64,000 bases of DNA from an uncultured Bacilli bacterium (GCA_910584085.1 CAJTZY010000003.1:11040-75039), one strand, 5' to 3'. Positions 17,801 to 25,585 are shown, counted from the first letter of the stretch. Translations and numbers: made by a program. Notes: generated from the letters alone by a model not told the origin.

Positions 17801-18446
17801 GGCAATAGGTAAATTAAAAAATTCTATAAGTGGTATAAATTTTACTGATTCTTTAACAAATTTAAATGTGTTAAAAGAGGGAAATAATAGTGCAATAAGT
17901 AAATTAGAACAAGCAAATAGTGAAATTGAACCAATTTATACTAAGTATGATTTATCAAACATTGAAATAGCTAATATAAGTGAACAGAGTCTCTTAGCAG
18001 TAAAGAAAACTTATGAAAGTAATTTATCACTAATTGCTTTATTAAGTAAAAATAATGAAGCCATTGATAGTACAATATCAACACTTACAAATATTCCTAC
18101 ACTTATAAATAGTCTTAGTAATGGATTAGAAGAATTAAAAAATGGTTCAAGTATGATTTCATCAAACTTAACTAAATTAAGAATTGGTGTAGATGAATTG
18201 TATAATGGGATGCAAAGCTTAAATGCTGGTATAATAAAAATAAATGATGGAACTAAAAAACTAAGTAGTGGCATTAGTGAATTTAGTAATAAAGGAATAA
18301 ACACTTTATATAATTATTCATTAAACATAAGTAGTTACAGTAATAAAGCAGAAGCACTTATAAATTTAAGTAATAATTATAAAGGTTATACATCACAACT
18401 TGCAGATTCTACATTATTTATTTCAATGATAAAGTCTGCTAAATAA
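14820..18446 (+). CDS. MMPL/RND-family exporter fused to a secreted YhgE/Pip-like region
   Basis: A 1208-residue protein. Residues 1 to about 688 form a two-lobed MMPL transporter. Each lobe has one N-terminal membrane helix, an extracellular loop and five membrane helices, with the sterol-sensing-like repeats ITAILQLGVTTDFSIFLYHKYE and GTIQLGATIDYAILMSTKYLEE. From Met689 a fresh signal-peptide-like segment (MKKSLKLLIIAILIIPSSS) starts a 520-residue, coiled, Ser/Asn-rich extracellular region like YhgE/Pip-type proteins (ELESGISTIGSGSDNI...). AGGAGG precedes that internal ATG, so a second product may be made. Relatives often carry these as two genes. Likely cell-surface lipid or peptide export. 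Confidence 0.85.
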   Translation: MKKIREFITNHSLLIVIISILLMAPALIGYVNTRINYDILVYLPEDIETIKGENILTDEFGLGAYAFVMVDNMSNYDILKLEDEIKNIDDVNIAVSLADILDTSIPYEILPDEIKDKLYKDNETIIMVTFNGGTSEDSTIEAIDKLREVVGDSTKISSMTAMVLDTMNLSDQEIVAYVLIAVIFCLIVLLIATDSYLIPLFLLSNIGIAILYNLGSNIFLGQISYITKAITAILQLGVTTDFSIFLYHKYELYKSEDSDKKIAMGKAIKDTFKSVIGSSLTTVAGFLALCSMDLTLGRDIGIVMAKGVVCGLICVLTLFPSLLLVFDKLIEKTKHKSIFPKFKGIQKFSIKHHILILIIFVVLMIPAYIGNSNYKVYYKLDESLPDDLAFNIANTELAEKFNIVSPEIILIDKDIKSNDIIELTDELKNIEGIDLVLTPASILDFGLPEFMIPDSLMNIMNNNKYQLIILNSTYEIASDELNKQVGIIKDIVNKYDKNGLVAGEGPLMKDLVEIADHDFKMVNYTSIIVIFVIMLFVLKSIGLPVILIFSIEFAIFINMAVAYYTGVELPFIASIVVGTIQLGATIDYAILMSTKYLEERKYEKDKYKAIENTLSVTVPSIIVSSLCFFAATIGVAVYTKIDMIGAICELLSRGSIISMLVVVLILPSLLLVFDKIIMKTTMIGGKNKMKKSLKLLIIAILIIPSSSFALTKKETVYSNLDYYGKVNNTMVTNHIYNSETTTLEDETELTNILNINGKEKFELNENKLSWNAIGNDIFYRGSATKVLPIETTVTYYLNNKKMDIKDMIGKSGKVKIVLNFKNNISNLTKINNKLETLYTPFVVTVGTILDINSTNINVTNGKVINTGTRNMVVGLSSPGIYESMHIESLKGLDEITISYDTTKFNLNNIYIVSTPKLLEESDLEIFDKMDSLTQSVNSLKSNMGLIESSVKELESGISTIGSGSDNITTNLKTVLDSLKLIENGSISLNDGLNEAIGKLKNSISGINFTDSLTNLNVLKEGNNSAISKLEQANSEIEPIYTKYDLSNIEIANISEQSLLAVKKTYESNLSLIALLSKNNEAIDSTISTLTNIPTLINSLSNGLEELKNGSSMISSNLTKLRIGVDELYNGMQSLNAGIIKINDGTKKLSSGISEFSNKGINTLYNYSLNISSYSNKAEALINLSNNYKGYTSQLADSTLFISMIKSAK

Positions 18447-18468
18447 AGGGAAACTTAATCCCTTTTTA
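18445..18468 (+). terminator. Terminator after the MMPL gene
   Basis: AAAGGGA / TCCCTTT with a 7-nt loop and a T run; it begins inside the stop codon. Confidence 0.85.
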
Positions 18469-18540
18469 TTTATTATAAAATTTTTTATTTCTTTTTAATT
18501 ATTTTTTAATATATACATATTATTAATTGAGGAGAGATTT

Positions 18541-19620
18541 ATGAAAAGGAAAATTTTAATATTTTTTATAACCCTTTTATTAGGAATTACTTGTGTTAAA
18601 GCCGCCAGCATTGATTATTTAAATGTATCTGATGAAAAAGATTTAGAAGCTTGTTTTAATAGAGATAATTTATGTAAACTTACAGCAGATATCGCACTTA
18701 CTTCATCTAAAAGTATAAGTAATCAAGTGGTTCTTGATTTAAATGGGCATGTAATCGCACCTGATGCGAAGTTAAATTTATCAACGGGATTAATATCTGT
18801 TGAAAGGGGTGGGAAACTTACAATAGATGATTCCAAGGGAAATGGAAAAATAACTTCCGGAAACAATATTTATGCTGCAATTCAGATGCTTACTAAAAGT
18901 GATACAGGTAATACACCAGCAGAGTTAGTAGTTAATAATGGAACACTTGAAGGGTATTACTATGGAATAACAGGAAACGGAACTAGAGATAATACTAAAA
19001 TTACAATAAATGGTGGTACCATAAAAACATTAAATGATGATAGTGCAGGTATTTTCGAACCACAAACAGGAGAAATAATTGTTAATGGTGGATCCATTCA
19101 AGGTGGAACAGGAATTGAGATAAGGGCAGGTAGCTTAACCGTAAATGGGGGAACTATAAAGGGAACTTCAGTATTTACAAAAACTCCTAATGGAAGTGGA
19201 ACAACAACAAATGGTGTTGGAATTACAGTAGCTCAACATGTTACTAAAAAACCAATAAATGTTAATATAAAAAATGGAGATATAAGTGGTCAATATGCAT
19301 TCTATGAATGGAATCCACAAAAGAGTACCAAGGAAGAATTAAGTAAAATAAGTCTATCAATAAATGGTGGTGACTTTAAAACAACATTAACTGATGGGCT
19401 TGCCGTTTATAGTGAAGATTTTACAGGATTTATTCATGGAGGTAAATTCAATTCAGATGTTTCAAAATATCTAGCTAGTGGAGCTCAAACAACAGCAAAA
19501 ATAATAGATGGGGTGCAAACTGAAAAAAAAGGACATGGAATGCTTTATGGAATAATTATTGCTATTACATTTGTGGCTTGCTACCTACTATATAGACAAT
19601 ATAAATTTAAATTAAAATAG
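18541..19620 (+). CDS. Cell-surface beta-helix protein with signal peptide and C-terminal anchor
   Basis: A 359-residue protein. It has an N-terminal signal peptide (KRKILIFFITLLLGITCVKAA). The central part, from about 60 to 305, has repeated strand-turn units such as VNNGTLEG, INGGTIKT, VNGGSIQGG, VNGGTIKGT and INGGDFKT, typical of a right-handed parallel beta helix. A C-terminal membrane helix (LYGIIIAITFVACYLLY) ends in basic residues. No catalytic motif is evident, so binding or adhesion is more likely than polysaccharide cleavage. The gene is flanked by terminators and is probably monocistronic. Confidence 0.8.
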   Translation: MKRKILIFFITLLLGITCVKAASIDYLNVSDEKDLEACFNRDNLCKLTADIALTSSKSISNQVVLDLNGHVIAPDAKLNLSTGLISVERGGKLTIDDSKGNGKITSGNNIYAAIQMLTKSDTGNTPAELVVNNGTLEGYYYGITGNGTRDNTKITINGGTIKTLNDDSAGIFEPQTGEIIVNGGSIQGGTGIEIRAGSLTVNGGTIKGTSVFTKTPNGSGTTTNGVGITVAQHVTKKPINVNIKNGDISGQYAFYEWNPQKSTKEELSKISLSINGGDFKTTLTDGLAVYSEDFTGFIHGGKFNSDVSKYLASGAQTTAKIIDGVQTEKKGHGMLYGIIIAITFVACYLLYRQYKFKLK

Positions 19621-19633
19621 TAAATAAAAAATT

Positions 19634-19658
19634 AAAATAGAGCAATCTATTTTTTTTC
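19634..19658 (+). terminator. Terminator after the beta-helix gene
   Basis: AAAATAGA (GCAA loop) TCTATTTT followed by more T. Confidence 0.85.
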
Positions 19659-19758
19659 TTTTAAAATGTATAGACAAATTAGGTATTTATGATACAATAG
19701 AATTATTATTAATATAGTAATTTAACAATATTATAAATTTTAAAATGGGAGGAAAATT

Positions 19759-20160
19759 ATGAGTAAAGTTTATTTTACAAAAGAAATTACAGAAAATAGT
19801 TTAATAAGAATATATGAAGCAGTAGGTAAAAATTTAGAGGGAAAAGTAGCAGTAAAAATTTCAACTGGAGAACCTGGAGGACATAACTTTTTAAATCCAA
19901 ATTTAATTAAAGGATTAGTTCAAAAGTTAAACGGAACAATAGTTGAATGTAATACAGCATATCAAGGAAGAAGAAATACAACTGATGAATATTTAAAGGT
20001 AGTAGATAAGGCCTGTATAGATTTAATATATGATTCAAAAGATTCAGGAAGAGATCATTTTGTAGAAAGAGTCGAAAGACAAAATGGGACACATATAATT
20101 GACTATGCTGAAAACATTGGTATAGGAACAACTAATTATGAATTAATTACATTAGATTAA
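19759..20160 (+). CDS. DUF362-family protein with a large in-frame internal deletion
   Basis: A 133-residue protein. Residues 1 to about 80 match the start of DUF362 proteins (KVAVKISTGEPGGHNFLNPNLI, GTIVECNTAYQGRRN). From about 83 (ACIDLIYDSKDSGRDHF ... IDYAENIGIGTTNYELI) it matches the extreme C-terminus of the same family, where the text is usually DPVALDQACVDLVY. About 170 central residues that normally carry the Fe-S cysteines are missing, yet the frame is intact. The start follows GGGAGGAAAATT. It is probably a deletion derivative; it may be non-functional or a minimal domain. Confidence 0.8.
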   Translation: MSKVYFTKEITENSLIRIYEAVGKNLEGKVAVKISTGEPGGHNFLNPNLIKGLVQKLNGTIVECNTAYQGRRNTTDEYLKVVDKACIDLIYDSKDSGRDHFVERVERQNGTHIIDYAENIGIGTTNYELITLD

Positions 20161-20189
20161 AAAAATCAAACAAAAATAAAAAATTTTTC

Positions 20190-20300
20190 TTGAAAAAATT
20201 TAAAAAAAGTTTTATAATTAATTAGTCGACCAGCTTATGGAATAAAATAATATTAATAATCCTAATGCGTATAATGTCAAATTATATGCATTATTTTTTT
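20190..20300 (+). promoter_or_regulatory. Promoter plus terminator-bearing leader of the MATE gene (guanidine-IV-type riboswitch candidate)
   Basis: TTGAAA, 17 bases, TATAAT (20213-20218) gives a strong promoter. The transcript would begin near 20225 and run through GTCGACCAGCTTATGG and an AT-rich loop into a 12-bp terminator (AATGCGTATAAT / ATTATATGCATT, one G-U, loop GTCAA) with a T7 run ending 45 bases before the gene. A short two-hairpin leader ending in a terminator ahead of a MATE exporter fits the guanidine-IV (mepA) riboswitch setting. I cannot confirm the conserved nucleotides from memory. Confidence 0.5.
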
Positions 20301-20345
20301 GCAAAAAAAAGTTGGTTTTAGATTTTCAAAGTAGGAGGATGAAAA

Positions 20346-22325
20346 ATGGAAAATCAAGAAAATAATAAATATTTAGGACAAGAAAAAATATCAAAATTAC
20401 TGTTAAAATTTTCTATACCTTGCATATTATCTTTACTTATAAGTTCTCTATACAATATAGTAGATCAAATATTTATAGGTAATAGTGAACTTGGATATTT
20501 AGGTAATGCCGCAACGACAGTAGTATTTCCAATTACAATTATAGCAGTAGCGTTTGCATGGTGTTTTGGTGATGGAACTGCTGCATTTTTATCACTATGT
20601 CAAGGTAGAAAAGATACAAAAAATGTGCATAAAGCAGTAGGTAATAGTATTTTAGTTACACTCATAATAAGTATAATATTTGTAATTATAGGTTTCTTAT
20701 TTATGGATAAAATATTATATTTATTTGGTGCTTCCGATACGTCAATTATACTTGCACGTGATTACTTTAAAATAATACTCGCAGCAATCCCAGTTTATAT
20801 GTTAGGTAATATGATGAATGCAGTAATACGTGCAGATGGCTCACCAGCGTTTTCAATGGCATCAACACTCATTGGAGCAATAATTAATATCATATTAGAT
20901 CCAATATTTATATTTGGACTTAAATGGGGAATAAAAGGAGCTGCATGGGCAACTATAATTGGACAAATAGCTTCATTCATTATTGCTATAATTTATTATT
21001 TTAGAAGTAAAACATTTAGATTAAAATTAGATAGTTTTAAAATAAATACTAAATTATTTAGTAATGTAATTAAGCTTGGGATATCAACATTCATAACCCA
21101 AATGTCAATTGTAATTATTTCATTAGTTTGTAATATTATGCTTGCAAGATATGGAGTAAAATCTAAATATGGAGCAGATATCCCAATAGCTGTAATAGGA
21201 ATATCTATGAAAGTTTTTACAATAGTAATAAACATAGTAGTTGGATTAATCTTAGGCGCACAACCAATACTTGGATATAATTATGGTTCAAATAACTATG
21301 ACAGAGTTAAAAAGACATTAAAAAAAGTTTTACAAATAACTGTTATAGTGGGAATAGTAGCCACATTAATATTTGAACTATGCCCACAAATTGTTATTAA
21401 AATGTTTGGAACAGAATCAGATTTATATATGGAATTTGCTACTATGACATTTAGAATTTTCTTAATGTTTATAATATTTACATGTATAATAAAAATGTCT
21501 TCAATTTTCTTTCAGGCAGTAGGTTCACCTTTAAAATCATCAATAGTTTCATTATCTAGAGATATTGTATGCTTTGTACCACTTGTTATAATATTACCAA
21601 ATTATATGGGTATAAAGGGTATTTTATATGCTGCCCCTGTTGCAGATTTTGTGGGTATAATAATAACAATTATTTTAATTATTAATTTCTTTAAACATTT
21701 AGACAGTAAAAAAGAATTAGTAAATGATAGTGATGCTGTAATAAAGAAATCAAGTAGTGGAGTTATTATAACCATATCAAGAGAACATGGCTCACAAGGT
21801 AAATATATTGGTGAATTAGTCGCTAAAAAATTAGGTATTCCTTATTATTATAAAGAGGTAACCGCACTTGTAGCAAGTAAAAGCGGATTAGATAAAGAAT
21901 TTGTATCTAAGTTAAATGATAGTTCTAATATATTACATGATTTATATTTAACAACAACACCCATAAAATATGCTATAGAGGCACAAGAAAAGGTAATAAA
22001 AGAAATTGCTCAAAATGGATCCTGTGTAATAGTAGGTCGTGCAGCTGATTATGTATTAAAAGATAAAGAGAATTTAGTTAAAATATTTATTTACGCACCA
22101 AAAGATTATCGTATAACTAAAGTAATGGAAATGTATAATGATAATAAGGTAAGTGCTAAAAAGAATATAGAAAAATCGGATAAAGCAAGAAGAAGCTATT
22201 ACTCTATTATTTCGGGTAAAGAATGGGGTAATAAAGAAAATTATGATTTATGTATAGATTCTAAATTAGGTACAGAGAAGACTGCAGACATAATTGTTGA
22301 TTATATAAAGAATATTAATAAATAA
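20346..22325 (+). CDS. MATE-family efflux protein fused to a cytidylate-kinase-like domain
   Basis: A 659-residue fusion. Residues 1 to about 455 are a twelve-helix MATE exporter (LLISSLYNIVDQIFIGN, NAVIRADGSPAFSMAS, LGAQPILGYNYGSNN). From about 478 comes a cytidylate-kinase-like P-loop domain (ITISREHGSQGKYIGELVAKKLGIPYYYKE, NGSCVIVGRAADYVL, and an R-rich lid). The kinase-like domain probably faces the cytoplasm. Such fusions are known in Clostridia, but the kinase substrate and its link to export are not. The leader suggests control by transcription attenuation. A bidirectional-looking hairpin follows. Confidence 0.9.
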   Translation: MENQENNKYLGQEKISKLLLKFSIPCILSLLISSLYNIVDQIFIGNSELGYLGNAATTVVFPITIIAVAFAWCFGDGTAAFLSLCQGRKDTKNVHKAVGNSILVTLIISIIFVIIGFLFMDKILYLFGASDTSIILARDYFKIILAAIPVYMLGNMMNAVIRADGSPAFSMASTLIGAIINIILDPIFIFGLKWGIKGAAWATIIGQIASFIIAIIYYFRSKTFRLKLDSFKINTKLFSNVIKLGISTFITQMSIVIISLVCNIMLARYGVKSKYGADIPIAVIGISMKVFTIVINIVVGLILGAQPILGYNYGSNNYDRVKKTLKKVLQITVIVGIVATLIFELCPQIVIKMFGTESDLYMEFATMTFRIFLMFIIFTCIIKMSSIFFQAVGSPLKSSIVSLSRDIVCFVPLVIILPNYMGIKGILYAAPVADFVGIIITIILIINFFKHLDSKKELVNDSDAVIKKSSSGVIITISREHGSQGKYIGELVAKKLGIPYYYKEVTALVASKSGLDKEFVSKLNDSSNILHDLYLTTTPIKYAIEAQEKVIKEIAQNGSCVIVGRAADYVLKDKENLVKIFIYAPKDYRITKVMEMYNDNKVSAKKNIEKSDKARRSYYSIISGKEWGNKENYDLCIDSKLGTEKTADIIVDYIKNINK

Positions 22326-22345
22326 TAAATATTTTAATTATATAG

Positions 22346-22375
22346 AAACCTCTGAAAAATTCAGAGGTTTTATTA
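22346..22375 (+). terminator. Terminator between MATE gene and collagen-like gene
   Basis: AAACCTCTGAA / TTCAGAGGTTT (11-bp stem, 3-nt loop) followed by TATTAT. It lies in the convergent gap and could also serve the minus-strand gene. Confidence 0.75.
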
Positions 22376-22411
22376 TACCAAATATTTTTATTGATTTTGT
22401 CAATATATAGA

Positions 22412-23386
22412 TTATTTATTAATTATTTCGGCTTTACATAAAGATACAAATGCAGGATTACTATTATTGTTTCCCACTACTACAACCATACCATATTCAC
22501 TTTTTAAAATAGTGCCTTGTGCAACAGTTTGACCTCCAGCATTAATGTCTACACCAGTAGTCCCGACTGGTAAATATGAACGACTTGCAGCCTCACAGTT
22601 AGAATCGCATCCAGTAGGTGTAGGAATAGGCGCTGGCAAATAAGTGATTGCATCATTATATGTACTACTAGTTATTGTGATAGATGCTATTCTACATATA
22701 GATACTGCCTCTTCAGGTACACCTTGATTATTAACTAGTTGAAATAGTCCAGAATTTGGATTATTATTTGGTCCAGGTAAAAGTGATCCAGGCCTTCCAC
22801 TAGCATTATTACCACTTTCCATTGCTATAATTAAGTTATCATTTGGATATAAGGTAATAATTTGTTGTATAATATTTCTCATTTGATCTACACATAAACA
22901 AGTTGTTGTATTCGCATTACTTCCGGTAGGTCCAGTAGGTCCAGTAGGTCCAGTAGGTCCGGTAGGTCCAGTAGGTCCGGTAGGTCCAGTAGGTCCAGTA
23001 GGTCCGGTAGGTCCAGTAGCTCCAGTAGCTCCAGTAGCTCCAGTAGGTCCGGTAGGTCCAGTAGCTCCAGTAGCTCCAGTAGGTCCAGTAGCTCCAGTAG
23101 GTCCGGTAGGTCCGGTAGGTCCAGTAGCTCCAGTAGGTCCAGTAGGTCCAGTAGGTCCAGTAGCTCCAGTAGCTCCAGTAGGTCCAGTAGCTCCAGTAGG
23201 TCCGGTAGGTCCGGTAGGTCCAGTAGCTCCAGTAGGTCCAGTAGGTCCAGTAGGTCCACCAGATGGTCCAGTAGGTCCAGTAGGCCCAGTAGGACCTATA
23301 ATTTGACAACAATTAGGCTTGAGTTTATTATCCTTTTCTATTTTTTTTAAGGCTCTTTTATATAAACTATCATTATTACAATTCAT
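22412..23386 (-). CDS. Collagen-like (Gly-X-Thr) exosporium/surface protein
   Basis: A 324-residue protein in three parts. A short N-terminus (MNCNNDSLYKRALKKIEKDNK ... CCQII) is followed by about 41 Gly-Pro-Thr or Gly-Ala-Thr triplets with one break (GPS-G-GPT), then a roughly 165-residue C-terminal domain with IIQQIITLYPNDNLIIAMESG and several cysteines. This resembles the BclA-like exosporium filaments of Bacillus and Clostridium: a triple-helical stalk plus a globular head. The ATG with AAAGGAG ribosome binding site is chosen; an in-frame TTG 18 bases upstream lies before that site. CATATAATA upstream resembles a sigma-K-type -10 element, without a matching -35. Confidence 0.87.
   Translation of the reverse strand: MNCNNDSLYKRALKKIEKDNKLKPNCCQIIGPTGPTGPTGPSGGPTGPTGPTGATGPTGPTGPTGATGPTGATGATGPTGPTGPTGATGPTGPTGPTGATGPTGATGATGPTGPTGATGATGATGPTGPTGPTGPTGPTGPTGPTGPTGPTGPTGSNANTTTCLCVDQMRNIIQQIITLYPNDNLIIAMESGNNASGRPGSLLPGPNNNPNSGLFQLVNNQGVPEEAVSICRIASITITSSTYNDAITYLPAPIPTPTGCDSNCEAASRSYLPVGTTGVDINAGGQTVAQGTILKSEYGMVVVVGNNNSNPAFVSLCKAEIINK
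22924..23300 (-). repeat. Nine-base tandem repeat encoding Gly-X-Thr, with a duplicated 99-base super-unit
   Basis: Nine-base units (on the + strand GGTCCAGTA, GGTCCGGTA or GCTCCAGTA) repeat about 41 times. Within them an 11-triplet unit (three GPT, GAT, three GPT, GAT, GPT, GAT, GAT) occurs twice in tandem. Such an array is prone to slipped-strand length change in steps of three residues. Confidence 0.93.
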
Positions 23387-23460
23387 AGATTTTACTCCTT
23401 TCAAACTATTATATGACGCATAATGTTATACACTAATAAAAAATGTTTAGTATTTAAATA

Positions 23461-23489
23461 TTTCTTTAAAAAAATATTTATGCTATAAT
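23461..23489 (+). promoter_or_regulatory. Promoter of the retron
   Basis: TATAAT at 23484-23489 with a weak TTTCTT 17 bases upstream. Transcription would start within a few bases of the first arm of the retron inverted repeat. Confidence 0.6.
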
Positions 23490-23492
23490 TTA

Positions 23493-23664
23493 TTTGAGCA
23501 ATAGTGTTTGGATAATTCCAGCTTTAGCGAGTCGTTAAAGTACATAAGTATTTGATTAAATAATTGTAATACTACAAAGGACTATTCTACACGTTGTGTA
23601 GCCGCTTCGTTACACTTCGCTTTTAGTCCATTTCCATATTACAATATAATTAGTATTGCTTAAA
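23493..23664 (+). ncRNA. Retron msr-msd non-coding RNA (candidate)
   Basis: The 170 bases between promoter and reverse transcriptase are non-coding and highly structured. The outer ends form an 11-bp a1/a2 helix: TTTGAGCAATA (23493-23503) with TATTGCTTAAA (23654-23664, one G-U). The msr part holds hairpins TGGA(TAAT)TCCA and CTTTAGC/(GAGTC)/GTTAAAG-type. The msd part is one long hairpin: ATTGTAATA/TATTACAAT, then GGACTA/TAGTCC, with CTACAC(GTT)GTGTAG and a CGCTTCG...CTTCGC segment at the tip. This order, a1, small hairpins, long hairpin, a2, RT, is the retron plan. The exact branching G and msd boundary cannot be fixed by eye. Confidence 0.75.
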
Positions 23665-23677
23665 GGAGGTAATAAAA

Positions 23678-24628
23678 ATGTGGAAGTATATAACAAAAAA
23701 AGATTGTACCGAATTTTTATTATCTCTAAATTTAATTGATAATAAACTAAGTGATAAAGAAAAGGTAAAATTACTTTATTCAATTAGTAATAATATAGAA
23801 AATAATTACAAAATTCATAAAATAAAGAAACATAATGGAAAATTTAGAACTATTCATGAGCCTAGTTATTTGCTTAAATCTGTTCAAAGAAAAATATTAA
23901 ATAATATTTTAAATAATAAATCAATATCTAAATATGCCAAGGCATATCACAAAGGAATAAGTCTTAAAGATAATGCATTACCACATTTAAGTAAAAAAAT
24001 AGTTCTCAAATTAGATATTAAAAATTTTTTTGATAGTGTTAACTTTGTAGATATTTATAATACCTGTTTTGGAATAGAATATTTTCCAAAAACTATTGGG
24101 ATGCTTTTAACTCATCTTTGTACATATTATGATTATCTTCCTCAAGGCGCACCCACCTCATCATATATTTCTAATTTAGTTATGAAAGAATTCGATGAAG
24201 AAATAGGTGAATATTGTGATAGTTTAAATATATCATATACTAGGTATTCTGATGATATGACATTTTCTGGAGATTTTAACACGAGTGAAATTATAAAAAA
24301 AGTAAGAACTATGTTACATAAACTAGGACTTGAATTAAATAATGAAAAAATAAGTGTTATTAAATATGGTAATAGGCAAAGTGTAACGGGGATAAATGTA
24401 AATGAAAAAATACAAGTTCAGATAGATTATAGAAAAAAGATAAGACAAGAGATATATTTTATAAGAAAATATGGAATAGAGTCACATTTAAAATATATAA
24501 ATTATGTTGATAGTAAAGAGACCTATTTAACTAGTTTAATTGGAAAAGTAAATTATGTATTACAAATAAATAATAGTGATAAAGAATTTTTAGAATATAA
24601 AAAATATTTAAAGGAGTTATATAAATGA
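23678..24628 (+). CDS. Retron reverse transcriptase
   Basis: A 316-residue RT. It carries the retron-specific X motif NALPH (NAxxH, residues 99-103) and Y motif VTG (236-238), and the RT palm motifs LDIKNFFDS (112-120), LPQGAPTSSYISNL (about 154-167) and the catalytic YSDD (190-193). It has no group II maturase or DGR features. The enzyme would reverse transcribe the upstream RNA into branched msDNA. AAAGGAGG lies just after the a2 arm. Its stop overlaps the ATG of the next gene, so the accessory protein is co-translated, as usual for defence retrons. Confidence 0.92.
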   Translation: MWKYITKKDCTEFLLSLNLIDNKLSDKEKVKLLYSISNNIENNYKIHKIKKHNGKFRTIHEPSYLLKSVQRKILNNILNNKSISKYAKAYHKGISLKDNALPHLSKKIVLKLDIKNFFDSVNFVDIYNTCFGIEYFPKTIGMLLTHLCTYYDYLPQGAPTSSYISNLVMKEFDEEIGEYCDSLNISYTRYSDDMTFSGDFNTSEIIKKVRTMLHKLGLELNNEKISVIKYGNRQSVTGINVNEKIQVQIDYRKKIRQEIYFIRKYGIESHLKYINYVDSKETYLTSLIGKVNYVLQINNSDKEFLEYKKYLKELYK

Positions 24629-25041
24629 AAAAAATAGTTATTGCAGGAAGTGCAAAATTACAAAGTGATATAGAATATTTTAAAGAACATTTTGAAAATA
24701 AAGGTTATATTATCTTAGACTATCCCCAAAAAATAGATGAATCTAAATTTATGGAAATATATCCAAATGTGCATAAAAATTTTTTTGAGTGTATAACAAA
24801 AACTGATATATTATTTATTATGAATGCTGACAAAAATGGTACTAATGGATATATTGGTGCGGAAACTTTTGCAGAATTAACATTTGGTTTAGCACAAAAA
24901 TTAGTTTATAATAAGGATATTGAATTAGTTATACTAAAAATGCCAGGTAAAGAAGTTGCATGTTATGATGAAATTAGTTTATGGCTTAAGCTTGGTTGGA
25001 TAAAACTATATGAAGGAGATTATTATGAATTTAAGAAATGA
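24625..25041 (+). CDS. Retron-associated nucleoside 2-deoxyribosyltransferase-like protein (probable effector)
   Basis: A 138-residue Rossmann-like protein. It starts with MKKIVIAGSAKLQSD, then DILFIMNADKNGTNGYIGAETFAELTFGLA (about 61-90), the nucleoside-deoxyribosyltransferase-like active-site region with E80/E84 as candidate catalytic glutamates. In type II retrons such as Eco1 (Ec86) a larger NDT-like protein forms NAD-hydrolysing complexes with RT and msDNA. Here the domain stands alone, without the helix-turn-helix of those proteins. It overlaps the RT stop by 4 bases and the Nudix gene by 17 bases. An effector role is inferred. Confidence 0.72.
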   Translation: MKKIVIAGSAKLQSDIEYFKEHFENKGYIILDYPQKIDESKFMEIYPNVHKNFFECITKTDILFIMNADKNGTNGYIGAETFAELTFGLAQKLVYNKDIELVILKMPGKEVACYDEISLWLKLGWIKLYEGDYYEFKK

Positions 25042-25585
25042 AATAGAAAATTATATACCATTTGATATCGAGGAGGAAAAAATTAAAGAACACTTATTAA
25101 AATGGATTGATGAATTTGATGATGTTTTAACTAGAAATAATGAATTTGGTCATTTTACATCATCAGCATTCGTAGTAAACAAGGATAGAACTAGAATGCT
25201 TGCTGTATATCACAATATATATGATGCTTGGATTTTCCCAGGTGGTCATGCTGATGGAGAAGGGGATTTACTTTCTGTTGCAGTACGTGAAGTAGAAGAA
25301 GAAACAGGCGTAAAGCCCAAAATATTAGATAATTCAATTTTTGCAATTTCAGCCTCACCAATAGTTGGTCATGTAAAAAGAGGAAAATATATTCCAGCGC
25401 ACACACATTTAGATGTTATATATCTATTAGAAGCAGATGATAAAGAACAATTAACTTTTAGAAAAGATGAAAGCAAAGGTGTAAAGTGGATTACATTTGA
25501 AGAGGCAACTTCAAGTAATGTTGTTGATTTTATAAGACCTGTAAATAAAAGATTAATAAAAAAATTAGAATCATTAAAAAAATAA
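25025..25585 (+). CDS. Nudix hydrolase, third gene of the retron operon
   Basis: A 186-residue Nudix protein. The Nudix box GGHADGEGDLLSVAVREVEEETGV (about 70-93) matches GX5EX7REUXEEXGU with a small extension. The N-terminal 40 residues form a helical cap seen in many Bacillota Nudix proteins. The ATG is placed six bases after AAGGAGA; an in-frame ATG 15 bases earlier would remove that site. It starts inside the NDT-like gene, so tight co-expression is clear. It may clean up a nucleotide product such as ADP-ribose, or be an unrelated passenger. A terminator follows. Confidence 0.87.
   Translation: MNLRNEIENYIPFDIEEEKIKEHLLKWIDEFDDVLTRNNEFGHFTSSAFVVNKDRTRMLAVYHNIYDAWIFPGGHADGEGDLLSVAVREVEEETGVKPKILDNSIFAISASPIVGHVKRGKYIPAHTHLDVIYLLEADDKEQLTFRKDESKGVKWITFEEATSSNVVDFIRPVNKRLIKKLESLKK

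Noticed and set aside
22924..23300. CRISPR array
   Set aside because: Units are nine bases without unique spacers and lie in frame in a collagen-like gene. No cas genes are present.
22888..23312. Long minus-strand frames made of LLDLLDLLE and YWTYWTYW repeats
   Set aside because: They are the other two frames of the nine-base collagen-like array and have no start signals.
23678..24628. Diversity-generating retroelement or group II intron RT
   Set aside because: No template/variable repeat pair or maturase domain; the NAxxH and VTG motifs fit retrons.
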